Positions 47,839 to 58,251 of a stretch of DNA of 64,000 nucleotides are shown here, piece by piece. The position numbers were made by a program, and so were the translations under genes. The notes beneath the pieces were generated by a model. That model worked only from the letters and a program-made list of their open reading frames with translations, did no database searches and was not told the origin of the DNA. Origin of the DNA: JAICYJ01 sp963766445 (GTDB lineage: Bacteria > Actinomycetota > Thermoleophilia > Gaiellales > JAICJC01). The stretch lies in NCBI GenBank assembly GCA_963766445.1, contig CAVXZW010000022.1, positions 26,071 to 90,070 of the forward strand. Reading direction: 5' to 3'. Every line of letters begins with the position of its first letter. Position 1 is the stretch's first letter.

Positions 47839-50777
47839 GCGGGCTGTTCGAGGGCTACCAGATCGTCTCGCCGCCGTTCGACGAGGCCGACGGGCGGCGG
47901 CTCGCGGAGGAGCTGTTCGGCCGCCGTGGTGAGGCCGCCGAGCTGGGCAGCCACCAGGACCGCAACTTCCTGGTCACCGGCGCGGACGGCAGCCGCTCGG
48001 TGCTGAAGATCGCGAACCCGCACTTCGGCCACGACTCGCTGGAGATGCAGAACGCCGCCATGCACCACCTCGCGGCGGCCGGCCTGCCGTTCGCCACGCC
48101 GGTGCCGATCCCGTCGCTTCAGGGCGGCGAGATCGTGCCGGTCGACCGGGACGGCGAGACCTACGACGTGCGCATGACCAGCTGGGTGGACGGCGAGCCG
48201 ATGACCGAGGCCCGGCACCTCGACGGCAAGGCCCGCTCCGATCTGGGTGCGATCGCCGCCGAGGCGGCCATCGCGCTTCACGGCTTCGATCACCCCGCCG
48301 CCGACCGCGTGCTGCAGTGGGACCTCAAACATGCCCGGGCGGTCGTCAACGGCCTCATCGGCCACGTGGACGACCGCGCCCGCCGCGAGCTGGTGGAGCG
48401 CTCGATGCGGGTGCACGACCGCGCCCTTGAGCGCCTGGCCGCCGGCCTGCGGGTGCAGGTGATCCACGGAGACGTGACCGACTTCAACGTGGTCGGCCGC
48501 CGCGACGGCGACGGCCGGCTGATGCCGTGCGGCCTGATCGACTTCGGCGACATGACCCGAAGCTACCTTGTGGCGGAGGCCGCGGTCGCCGCGGCCTCGC
48601 TGACCTGGCACGACCCCGATGACGCGCTGGCCGTGATCGTCGACGTCGTCTCCGGGTTTCACGCGCGCCTGCCCCTGACCGAGCCGGAGCTGGCGGCGGT
48701 GTTCCCGCTGGTGCTGGGACGCGCGGCCGGCGGCGCCGTCTCCACCTGGCAGCAGGCCATGGCCGAGCCCGGCAACCGCTACGCGAACGATCTGATCGAT
48801 ATCGACTGGGGCTCGCTAGCCGCCGTCGCGGCCGTCGACCCCGACCTGGCCGAGGCCGCCTGCCGGGCCGCGTGCGGTCTGGATCCGCACCCGCCTGCGG
48901 CGGCTCTCGGCCATCACCTTGCCGCCCTGGCGCTGGTGCCGCCGATCGAGCTGAAGGGCCGTGTGCCGAGGCTCGTCGACCTGACCGTTGCGTCCCCGGA
49001 ATACGCCCACGGCGAGTGGGAGACCGCCGCCGGGATTGCCGCGGCGGCCGCCGTCGATCCCGGCGAGCTGGCCGTCGGGCGCTACGGCGAGGCGCGGCTG
49101 CACCGGTCCGGGCGACCTGCGGCCGTCGAGCCGGCCACCGTCCACCTGGGCATCGACCTGTTCGCCGATGCCGGCGAGCCCGTGCGCTGCCCGCTGGATG
49201 CGCGCATTGTCTCCAGTGGCGACGATCGCGTGACGCTCGAATCCGACCTGCCCGGCCACGGCGGCTACCGGATCGTGCTGGAGGGCATCACACCGGCAGA
49301 TCCGCTGACGGCGGGTGCGGGTGACCTGCTCGGCACCGTCGCCGACGCCACCGGCCGGCCGTTGCCGCATCTGCACATCCAGCTCGCGCTGTGTGACGCC
49401 GACCCGCCGCCGGGCTGGGCGCGGCCCTCCCAGCGAGACGCCTGGATGGCCCTCTGCCCCGACCCCTCGGCGCTGGCAGGGATCGACGCGGCGGCCCCGG
49501 CTCCCGCCCGCGATGCCGTCTTCGACATGCGCGCCGGCGCCGTTGCCAGCGCCCAGCTCCTGTATTACCGGCACCCGCCGCGCATGGTGCGGGGATGGCG
49601 GCACCGCCTCTACGACGAGGACGGCCGCCCGTACCTGGATATGGTCAACAACGTGGCGGTGCTGGGGCACAGCCACCCGGCCGTGGCCGCGGCCGCGCAG
49701 CGGGCCCTGAGGCTGCTGAACACGAACTCGCGCTTCCTCTACGACGGCATGTCACGGTTCGCCGCACGGCTGACCGAGCTGGTGCCCGAGCCGCTCGACC
49801 GGGTGTTCCTGGTCAGCACCGGCAGCGAGGCCAACGACCTGGCGCTGCGCCTGGCCCGCACCTATACCGGCCGCCACGACGTGATAGCGGTGGCCGGCGC
49901 CTACCACGGCTGGACGACTGCCACCTACGACGTCGGCACCTCGTTGTTCGACAACCCGGCCGCGGCGCTCAGCCCCCCGCCGGGCCTGCGGGTCGTGCCC
50001 CAGGCCAACACCTACCGCGGCGCGTACGGGCTCGACGATCCGCAGGCCGGCGCCCGCTATGCCGAGCCGGTGCGCGACGCCGCCGAGGGGGCGGCCGCGT
50101 TCATCTGCGAGCCGGTGCTGGGCAACGCGGGAGGCGTGCTGGCGCCGCCCGGCTACCTCGAGCACGCCTTCCGGTACGTCCGCGACGCCGGCGGCGTCTG
50201 CATCGCCGACGAGGTGCAGGTCGGCTACGGGCGCCTGGGCGAGTGGTTCTGGGCGTTCCAGCAGCAGGGCGTGGTGCCCGACATCGTGACCATCGCGAAG
50301 GCGACGGGCAACGGCCACCCGGTCGGCGCCGTCATCACCACCGAGCCGATCGCCGCAGCCTTCCACCGCAACGCCGGGTTCTTCAGCTCGGTCGGCGGCT
50401 CGCCGCTCTCGTGCGAGATCGGGATCGCCGTGCTGGACGCGATCCGCGACGAGGGCCTGCAGGAGAACGCGGCCCGCGTGGGATCGCACCTGCGCGGCCG
50501 CCTGCTGGAGCTGGCCCAGCGCCACCCGCTGATCGGGGCGGTGCACGGCAGCGGGCTGTACCTGGGCGCCGAGCTGGTGCGCGACCGCGGGGCGGCCACC
50601 CCGGCGTCCGCCGAGGCCTACGCGCTGTGTGAGCGCATGCGCGAGCTGGGCGTGATCGTGCAGCCGACGGGCGACCACGAGAACGTGCTCAAGATCAAGC
50701 CGCCGCTGTGCATCGAGCTCGAGGACGCTGACCTGTTCGCCGACACGCTCGACCGCGTCCTGACCGACGGCTGGTAG
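47835..50777 (+). CDS. Three-domain fusion: APH-type kinase, M23-like domain, class III aminotransferase
   Basis: 980 residues without frame breaks. Residues ~1-340 are an aminoglycoside-phosphotransferase/hydroxylysine-kinase-like domain (VIHGDVTDFN near 211, LIDFGD near 232). Residues ~425-530 are M23-peptidase-like and keep the zinc ligand pattern: His437 and Asp441 in VHLGIDLF, His512 and His514 in HLHIQ. Residues ~570-980 are a class III PLP enzyme with GSEANDLALRLA and Lys822 in IAKATGNGHPVG. In animals the kinase and PLP parts resemble the hydroxylysine kinase and phospho-lyase pair. I infer phosphorylation of an amino alcohol followed by PLP-dependent elimination. Coupled to the carboxypeptidase gene. 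Confidence 0.85.
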   Translation: MSGLFEGYQIVSPPFDEADGRRLAEELFGRRGEAAELGSHQDRNFLVTGADGSRSVLKIANPHFGHDSLEMQNAAMHHLAAAGLPFATPVPIPSLQGGEIVPVDRDGETYDVRMTSWVDGEPMTEARHLDGKARSDLGAIAAEAAIALHGFDHPAADRVLQWDLKHARAVVNGLIGHVDDRARRELVERSMRVHDRALERLAAGLRVQVIHGDVTDFNVVGRRDGDGRLMPCGLIDFGDMTRSYLVAEAAVAAASLTWHDPDDALAVIVDVVSGFHARLPLTEPELAAVFPLVLGRAAGGAVSTWQQAMAEPGNRYANDLIDIDWGSLAAVAAVDPDLAEAACRAACGLDPHPPAAALGHHLAALALVPPIELKGRVPRLVDLTVASPEYAHGEWETAAGIAAAAAVDPGELAVGRYGEARLHRSGRPAAVEPATVHLGIDLFADAGEPVRCPLDARIVSSGDDRVTLESDLPGHGGYRIVLEGITPADPLTAGAGDLLGTVADATGRPLPHLHIQLALCDADPPPGWARPSQRDAWMALCPDPSALAGIDAAAPAPARDAVFDMRAGAVASAQLLYYRHPPRMVRGWRHRLYDEDGRPYLDMVNNVAVLGHSHPAVAAAAQRALRLLNTNSRFLYDGMSRFAARLTELVPEPLDRVFLVSTGSEANDLALRLARTYTGRHDVIAVAGAYHGWTTATYDVGTSLFDNPAAALSPPPGLRVVPQANTYRGAYGLDDPQAGARYAEPVRDAAEGAAAFICEPVLGNAGGVLAPPGYLEHAFRYVRDAGGVCIADEVQVGYGRLGEWFWAFQQQGVVPDIVTIAKATGNGHPVGAVITTEPIAAAFHRNAGFFSSVGGSPLSCEIGIAVLDAIRDEGLQENAARVGSHLRGRLLELAQRHPLIGAVHGSGLYLGAELVRDRGAATPASAEAYALCERMRELGVIVQPTGDHENVLKIKPPLCIELEDADLFADTLDRVLTDGW

Positions 50778-50791
50778 CCCGCAGGCGACAC

Positions 50792-51620
50792 CTAGAAGCT
50801 GCGGTGCAGGTAGCTGGCCTCCATGCCCAGCACCAGCAGCCCGATCAGCGCGAGGTAGACGACGCCGATCGTGAGCCGCTGGCGCCAGGGAGTGGCGTAG
50901 TAGACCTGCGCCTGCGGGTCGTTGCGGTGCCCCCAGCGGTGGAACAGCTCGTAGCAGCCCAGCAGCGCGATCACCAGGATCAGCGGGTTCGGGTGCCAGA
51001 AGAACAGCAGCGCCACCGCGAACACGCCCACGAACCAGAACGCGGGGTGGAACGCCGCGGCCGCGCGGCCGCCGTCCAGCGGCACCACCGGGATCAGGTT
51101 GAACAGGTTCAGGAAGAAGCGCGGTGTAGGCGACCGCCCGCAGCAGGTCGCTGTCGGTCGCGACCGCCGCGGCCAGGCAGACGCCGGCCCCCAGCGTGCC
51201 CAGCACCGGGCCGGCCAGGCCCACCTTGGCCTCGGCCCAGGCGTTCTTCGGCATCTCCTTCATGCCCACGAACGCGCCCAGGAAGGGGATGAACATCGGC
51301 GCCGACGCCGGCACGCCCTCGCGTCGCAGCTGGATCACGTGGCCCATCTCGTGCACCATCAGGAGCAGCATGAACCCGAGCGCGAACCGCCAGCCCCAGA
51401 TGCTGGTGTACGCCGCCAGCGAGACCAGGAACGTCAGGCTGAAGGCGAACAGCTTCACGTTCTTGAGCGCGAGCAGCAGCGGGCCGGCGATCTTCCAGAT
51501 CAGCAGCGCGATGCCCGAGAGCGGCGCCAGCAGCCGCTTCAGCCAGTGCTTCCGCGGCTGCGGCGGCGGCTCGATCGAGGTCGGCGGCAGCGGATCGAAG
51601 TGCTCGGAGTCCCAGCTCAT
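50792..51620 (-). CDS. M50 family site-2-type membrane metalloprotease, one frameshift
   Basis: About 276 codons from ATG 51620, coupled to the MoaD-MoaE gene (ATGA). The zinc motif is in MLLLMVHEMGHVIQL, and the second site NLIPVVPLDGGRAA carries the third ligand Asp within a membrane span; the frame breaks near 51121 just before it. Six or so spans are visible. A proline-rich cytoplasmic N-terminus (FDPLPPTSIEPPPQPRK) comes first. The family cuts within membranes, often to release regulators. A direct link with molybdopterin synthesis is not evident. Confidence 0.82.
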
Positions 51621-52261
51621 CCGCTGCCCTCCCGCCCGATCCACTCCTCGCCGCCCTCGAACACCTCTTTCTTCCACACCGGAACCGTCTGCTTGAGCGT
51701 GTCGATGGCATCGCGGCAAGCATCCAGGGCCGCGCCGCGGTGCGGCGCCGACACGGCGATGATCACGCTCGCCTCGCCGATCGGAACGTGGCCGGTGCGG
51801 TGGCCCATCGCGACCCGCGTGACGCCGTGGCGCTCGATCACGCCGGCCGCGATCCTGGCCATCTCGGCCTCGGCCATCTCCGGATAGGCGTCGTACTCGA
51901 GGTGCGTGACCACGCGGCCGCGGCTGTGGTCGCGGGTGGTGCCGATGAAGGTCGCGATCGCTCCGTCTCCCGGGTCGCCCACCTCGGCCACGATCGCGGC
52001 CAGGTCGAGCGGCTCCGACTGGACGCGGAAGCCGCCGCCCGAAACGGGCGGGATCACGGCGACCTCGTCGCCGTCCTGCAGCGGCTGGCCGCGGTCGGCG
52101 TACTCCCGGTTTCGGGCGTATGCGATCCCGGGCGGCTCGTCGCCGAGGGCCAGCGCCGGCCACACGTCGCCGATGCACGAGCCGCCGCGAAGCTCGATCT
52201 CACGCACACCCTCGCCCGCGCGCTCGCGCAGCGCCGCGAACAGCCTCACCGTGATCCTCAT
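51617..52261 (-). CDS. moaX: Molybdopterin synthase, fused MoaD-MoaE (MoaX type)
   Basis: 214 residues from ATG 52261 (a GTG six bases earlier is possible). The first ~80 residues are MoaD (MRITVRLFAALRERAG ... GDEVAVIPPVSGGG), with the glycine run that ends free MoaD now internal. The rest is MoaE: FIGTTRDHSRGR, the segment GHRTGHVPIGEASVIIAVSA, and the active Lys pair in VWKKEVFEGGEEWI. In the mycobacterial MoaX such fusions are cleaved after the glycine to free the thiocarboxylate end; the same should hold here. It inserts the two sulfurs of molybdopterin. Confidence 0.9.
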   Translation of the reverse strand: MRITVRLFAALRERAGEGVREIELRGGSCIGDVWPALALGDEPPGIAYARNREYADRGQPLQDGDEVAVIPPVSGGGFRVQSEPLDLAAIVAEVGDPGDGAIATFIGTTRDHSRGRVVTHLEYDAYPEMAEAEMARIAAGVIERHGVTRVAMGHRTGHVPIGEASVIIAVSAPHRGAALDACRDAIDTLKQTVPVWKKEVFEGGEEWIGREGSG

Positions 52262-52478
52262 GCCCACAGCGTACTTGTCGGCTATTTCACGCAGCTTGCG
52301 GAGTTTTTCGCTGCAGGGCTCTCGACACCGCTACGGCGGCTGGTAGGTTCTCGCGCACAGAGCCCCGGACGCAGATGCGGCTCCGTTGGAGGCGCGGGAG
52401 GACCGGTTCGCCGGACACCCGAGTCGATGAAGGCGGAGGACGCGGCAGCCGGGGCTCTCGCATGTCTAACATCACGCG

Positions 52479-54057
<1,579 letters not shown>

Positions 54058-54106
54058 GCGCCCCCCGCGGCGCCGGGAACGGCGCCTTCTTGGTACCTTG
54101 ACCGCG

Positions 54107-55048
54107 ATGGACGACCAGCGCTTCGCCTTCATGCTCGGCACCGGCCGCTGCGGTTCGACGATCGTCGGCCAGGTGGTCGCGATGCACGATCAGGTCGGCT
54201 TCATCGCGAACGTGGACGATCGGTTCGCCGGCCTCAACCGCAAGGGCCGGATGAACAACCGCATATACCGCGCCCTGCCGGCGCCGCTGCAGAAGCATGG
54301 CGGCCGTCGCGGCGGTGCCTCCGGCGGCCGCCTGGCCTCCGGCGTGCGGAGCGTCGCGATGACGCCGTCGGAGGGCTACCGGCTGCTCGACCGGCACGTC
54401 TCGCCGATGCTGTCGGCGCCGGTGCGCGACCTGGTCGCCGAGGACGCGTCGCAGTGGCTGTCGCGCCGGCTGCGGACGTTCTTCGAGGGGCGTGCGGCGG
54501 CGCAGGGGCGGCCGCTGTTCCTGCACAAGTTCACGGGCTGGCCGCGGACCGGGCTGCTGCATGCGGTGTTCCCGGAGGCGCGGTTCGTGCACGTCGTCCG
54601 CGACGGCCGCGCGGTGGCCTGCTCGCTCGTCCAGCAGCCCTGGTGGGACGGGTTCAGCGGCCCCGGTGGCTGGAGCTTCGGCCCGCTGTCCGACCCAGAC
54701 GACGCGCTCTGGCAGGAGTCGGGCCGGTCGTTCACGGTGCTGGCCGGCCTCGAGTGGAAGCTGCTGATGCAGGCGTTCGCCGAGGCGCAGGCGCTGATTC
54801 CGGCGGCGAGCTGGCTGGAGCTGCGCTACGAGGATGTCGTCGAGCGCCCCCGCGAGCAGGTGCAGCGGCTGCTCGATCACCTCGGCCTGGAGTGGACGGC
54901 GAGCTTCGAGCGGTCGTTCGCCGCCCTTGAGTTCGCTCCCGACCGGGCCGGCGCCTACCGGGACGAGCTCTCCCCGCGCGACGTCGAGATGCTCGACCGG
55001 GCGCTCGCGCCGGCGTTGCGCGATCACGGATACAGCGCCGGCGAGTGA
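54107..55048 (+). CDS. Sulfotransferase family protein
   Basis: 313 residues from ATG 54107. FMLGTGRCGSTIVGQVVAMH carries the 5'-phosphosulfate loop and FVHVVRDGRAVACSLVQQ the 3'-phosphate motif of PAPS-dependent sulfotransferases. The end LRYEDVVERPREQVQRLLDH is also standard for the family. No signal or span, so it acts in the cytoplasm. It is translationally coupled to the Wzy-like gene, which suggests a polysaccharide or lipid-linked sugar as acceptor (inference). Some family members have other phosphoryl-group chemistry. Confidence 0.8.
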   Translation: MDDQRFAFMLGTGRCGSTIVGQVVAMHDQVGFIANVDDRFAGLNRKGRMNNRIYRALPAPLQKHGGRRGGASGGRLASGVRSVAMTPSEGYRLLDRHVSPMLSAPVRDLVAEDASQWLSRRLRTFFEGRAAAQGRPLFLHKFTGWPRTGLLHAVFPEARFVHVVRDGRAVACSLVQQPWWDGFSGPGGWSFGPLSDPDDALWQESGRSFTVLAGLEWKLLMQAFAEAQALIPAASWLELRYEDVVERPREQVQRLLDHLGLEWTASFERSFAALEFAPDRAGAYRDELSPRDVEMLDRALAPALRDHGYSAGE

Positions 55049-57001
55049 CCCAGGGGTCAGCGACCGGCCGGCTCCAGAACCTGTCCCTGGCCGGGCCGGC
55101 CGGCCTGCTGCTGGCGCTGGTGCCCGTGGCCGCGGCGCTGCGCCTGACCGCCAACGGCGGCGGATACACCATCGACGAGTGGGGGATCTGGGGCGCCGCC
55201 ACGGTGATCGCGGCGGGCGCGGCGCTGGTCAGCCAACCGGTCACCCGGCTCTCGGGCGCGCAGCGCGTCCTGCCGCTGTCGCTGCTCGGTCTGGCGCTCT
55301 GGAGCTACGCCTCGATTCACTGGGCGGCGTGGCCGCAGAGCGCCCTCGTGGAGGGCAACCGCTACCTGGTCTACGCGGCCGCCGTGACGCTGGTGCTGGT
55401 GGCGCTCCCAACTCAGCGCTGGCGGCGGCTGCTCGTGGCCTTCGTCGCAGCCTGCACAACGCTGCCGGCGTTGCAGGTGGCGTTGCAGCTGTGGCACTCG
55501 CCGAACGCGCTGGCCCGCTTCGAGGGCGGCCGGCTGGTGGCCGGCGTCGGCTACGGCGGCGGCCTGGCTGCGGCGGTTGCGATCGGGTTCTGGCCGCTGG
55601 TGGCATTCGCGTCCGACCGCTCGACGCCGCGGCCGATGCGTCCGCTCGCGGCGGCCGGCGCCGGCCTGGTGCTCGCCACCGTCGTCCCGACGGAGGCGCG
55701 TGCGTCGGTGTGGGCGCTGGTGCTGTCGGCGATCGTGTTCTTCGCGCTGTGCCCGTCTCCCATCCGCAGCGGGTCGATCGCCGCCGGGGCGCTGCTGCCG
55801 ACGCTGGGGCTTTGGCACCAGCTGAACGGCGTATTCGCGTCCGCCGGCGTCTCGCATGCGCACACCGTGGGCGTGTCGATCATGCTGGTGGGCCTGATCG
55901 CGGGCACCGTCGGACTGGCACAGGTGGTGCTGGACGAGCTGGTGACGCTGCCGCCGACGGCGCGCGGTGCGGTGGCCGTCGCCGCGCTGGTGTGGCTGGT
56001 GCTGGTGCTCGCGGTGGGCAGCGTGGCCGCCTTCGCAGTCACCGACGGGCACCCCGTCGCGTGGGCGCGGCACACGCTCCAGCGGACCGTCGACAGTGTG
56101 GGCACCGAGGGCGGGCAGGCGGCCGGCGCCGGCCAGGGCGGCAGCCGCTTCGGGTCGCTGGACACCGGCCGCTACGACCTCTGGAAGGTGGCGGCGCGCG
56201 GGTTCCGCGAGCGTCCGGCCGAGGGCTTCGGCGCGGGCAACTTCGGCTACCTGAACGTGCTGATCGGCCGGCCCTTCCTGTTCCCCTACCAGGCTCACAG
56301 CCAGCTGCTCGAGGTGGCGGCGACGCTCGGCTTCCCGGGGCTGGCGCTGTATCTGGCGGCGCTGCTTTTGCCGATCGGCGCCTGCATCTGGCTGCGCGCG
56401 TCGGGCACCCAGCCGAAGACCGACCAGCTGCTGGCCGCCGGCATCGGCGGTGCGCTCGGCTACTTCGCCGTACATGCCCAGGTCGACTGGATCTGGCAGC
56501 TGTCCTCGTGCGCGCTGCCGGCGCTGCTGCTGGCCGCGACGGCGGTGGCGATGCTGCCTCCCGGGCGCGAGCGGCCGCGGTCGCTGGTGACCGGCGGCGC
56601 AGCGCTGCTTCGCGTCGGTGCTGGCGGCCGCGGTGCTGATCGTTCCGGCCACCCTCGCCCAGCGCTACCTGGAGCGCTCCTACGAGGAGCCGGTCGCCGC
56701 CGCCCTCAGCGACGCGCACCGCGCCGGCCGGCTCGACCGGCTCTCCGGCCGCCCCGACCTGGCGACGGCCCGCGCGCTGCTTCGTACCGGCGACACCGCG
56801 GGCGCGCTGGCGGCCGCCCGGCGCGCGGCGGGCGCCGAGCCGAAGTTCTGGGTGGCCTGGCAGGTGCTGGCCGAGACGGCGGCGCGCGAAGCGCAGCAGC
56901 GGTCCGCCCTGGCTGCGCGCGCGCGGGTGCGGCTGCTTGCTCCGCGGCTGCCGCTCGAGCTCCGGGCCGAGGTGCCGGGGCCAAGCTTCGACCACTATTG
57001 A
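55045..57001 (+). CDS. O-antigen ligase / Wzy-like polymerase with a C-terminal helical region, one frameshift
   Basis: About 652 codons. More than ten hydrophobic spans are seen. The periplasmic loop has RFGSLDTGRYDLWKVAARGF, GFGAGNFGYLNV and the conserved histidine in FPYQAHSQLLEVAATLGFPG, as in PF04932-type ligases and polymerases. The frame breaks near 56620. The continuation has a last span, then about 100 residues of helical repeat-like sequence (ATARALLRTGDTAGALAAAR) that resembles TPR units. Coupled to the sulfotransferase by GTGA; begins the exopolysaccharide locus proper. Confidence 0.8.
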
Positions 57002-57034
57002 TTCCCAACCAACCGGGTCTACCCTGGGGGTGCT

Positions 57035-58240
57035 GTGGGCACGAACCATTTGTACGTCGCGTCGATCGCCGTGGCTCTGCTGGCCGCCGCCTGCAGCGGC
57101 GGTGGCGGCGACGCCGCAACCAGCCCGCCCGCGATCTCGTCAGGCTCGTCGCCGGCCTCCTCACCCCCGCAGGCTTCGACGTCACCGGAGGTGCGCGTGG
57201 ACGGGCCGGTGTTCGTCGACGCGGCCGGGAAGACGGTCGCGCTGCGGGGCGTGGCCGTGCACACGCTCGACCCCATCACCTACCAGCAGGCCCCCGCCCT
57301 GGGCGTGAACTTCGTGCGCCTGGCCATCACCTGGAGCGACTACGAACCGACCGCGCCGGTGGATGGCGTGCACCACTGGGACGAGGCGCGGCTGGCCGAC
57401 CTCGACGCCGAGATCGCGTTCTTCAACAAGCACGGCATCCAGGTGCTGCTCGACCTGCATCAGTACGGCTGGTCGCCGTATTTCGCCACGCTGCAGCGCG
57501 GCGGCCGTGCCAACGGCATCCCGCGATGGGTCTACCACGGCCGCCGTTTTCCGCTGACGGTGGCCGGCCGCGAGCAGGCGCAGGCGGCCATGTACACCGA
57601 CCGGCGCGCCACCCAGCTGTACTCGGACTTCGCGGCGATGCTGGCCCAGCGCTACCGCGAGGCGCCGAACGTGGTCGGCTACGAGATCCTGAACGAGCCG
57701 CCGCTGGGCAACCTGCCCCGGCGCACCTGGGCGATCCAGCGCATCGTCCGCTGGCAGGCGCGGGTCGGCGCCGCCGTCCGCGCGGTCGACCCGGAGCGCG
57801 CGATCGTGTTCATGCTGCCGCCGCGCACCGACGTGCGGGCCGTGCGGCTGACCCCGCTCGAGCGCCTGGGCAAGATCGCCCTCGACGTCCACGACTACTA
57901 CGCCGGAACCGGCAAGCGCTACCGCACCACCCTCCAGGGCGGTCACTACCGGGGCACCCTCGCCAACCAGGCCAGCTATCTGGCGCCGACGGTCTCGATC
58001 GCCCGCACCTGGGGCATTCCGCTGATCGTGGGCGAGTGGGGCGCGTTCCCGGGGGAGCCCGGGGTCTACCGCTATCAGCGGCAGATGGTGACCCTGTTCC
58101 AGCAGGACGGCCTGAGCTGGTCGCGCTGGAGCCTCGACCGCAAGGAGCGGCTGGGGTTGCTGACCCGGGAGGGCCAGCCAGACCCCGGCCGCCGTGCAGT
58201 TGGGGAGGCTGCTGCGCAGCATGCCGCAGCAGCCGGTTGA
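57035..58240 (+). CDS. Glycoside hydrolase family 5-like lipoprotein
   Basis: 401 residues. The lipobox LAAAC with Cys20 and a Ser/Pro linker place it at the outer face of the membrane. The TIM-barrel marks of GH5 are GVNFVRLAITWSDYEP, the acid/base Glu221 in YEILNEPP, and the nucleophile Glu334 in IVGEWGAF. A C-terminal frame break near 58175 is likely, after which the better reading ends at 58280. GH5 includes cellulases, mannanases and endoglycoceramidases; the substrate is unknown. In this locus it may trim or recycle the polysaccharide being made. Confidence 0.83.
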   Translation: MGTNHLYVASIAVALLAAACSGGGGDAATSPPAISSGSSPASSPPQASTSPEVRVDGPVFVDAAGKTVALRGVAVHTLDPITYQQAPALGVNFVRLAITWSDYEPTAPVDGVHHWDEARLADLDAEIAFFNKHGIQVLLDLHQYGWSPYFATLQRGGRANGIPRWVYHGRRFPLTVAGREQAQAAMYTDRRATQLYSDFAAMLAQRYREAPNVVGYEILNEPPLGNLPRRTWAIQRIVRWQARVGAAVRAVDPERAIVFMLPPRTDVRAVRLTPLERLGKIALDVHDYYAGTGKRYRTTLQGGHYRGTLANQASYLAPTVSIARTWGIPLIVGEWGAFPGEPGVYRYQRQMVTLFQQDGLSWSRWSLDRKERLGLLTREGQPDPGRRAVGEAAAQHAAAAG

Positions 58241-58251
58241 CCCGACGGCCG

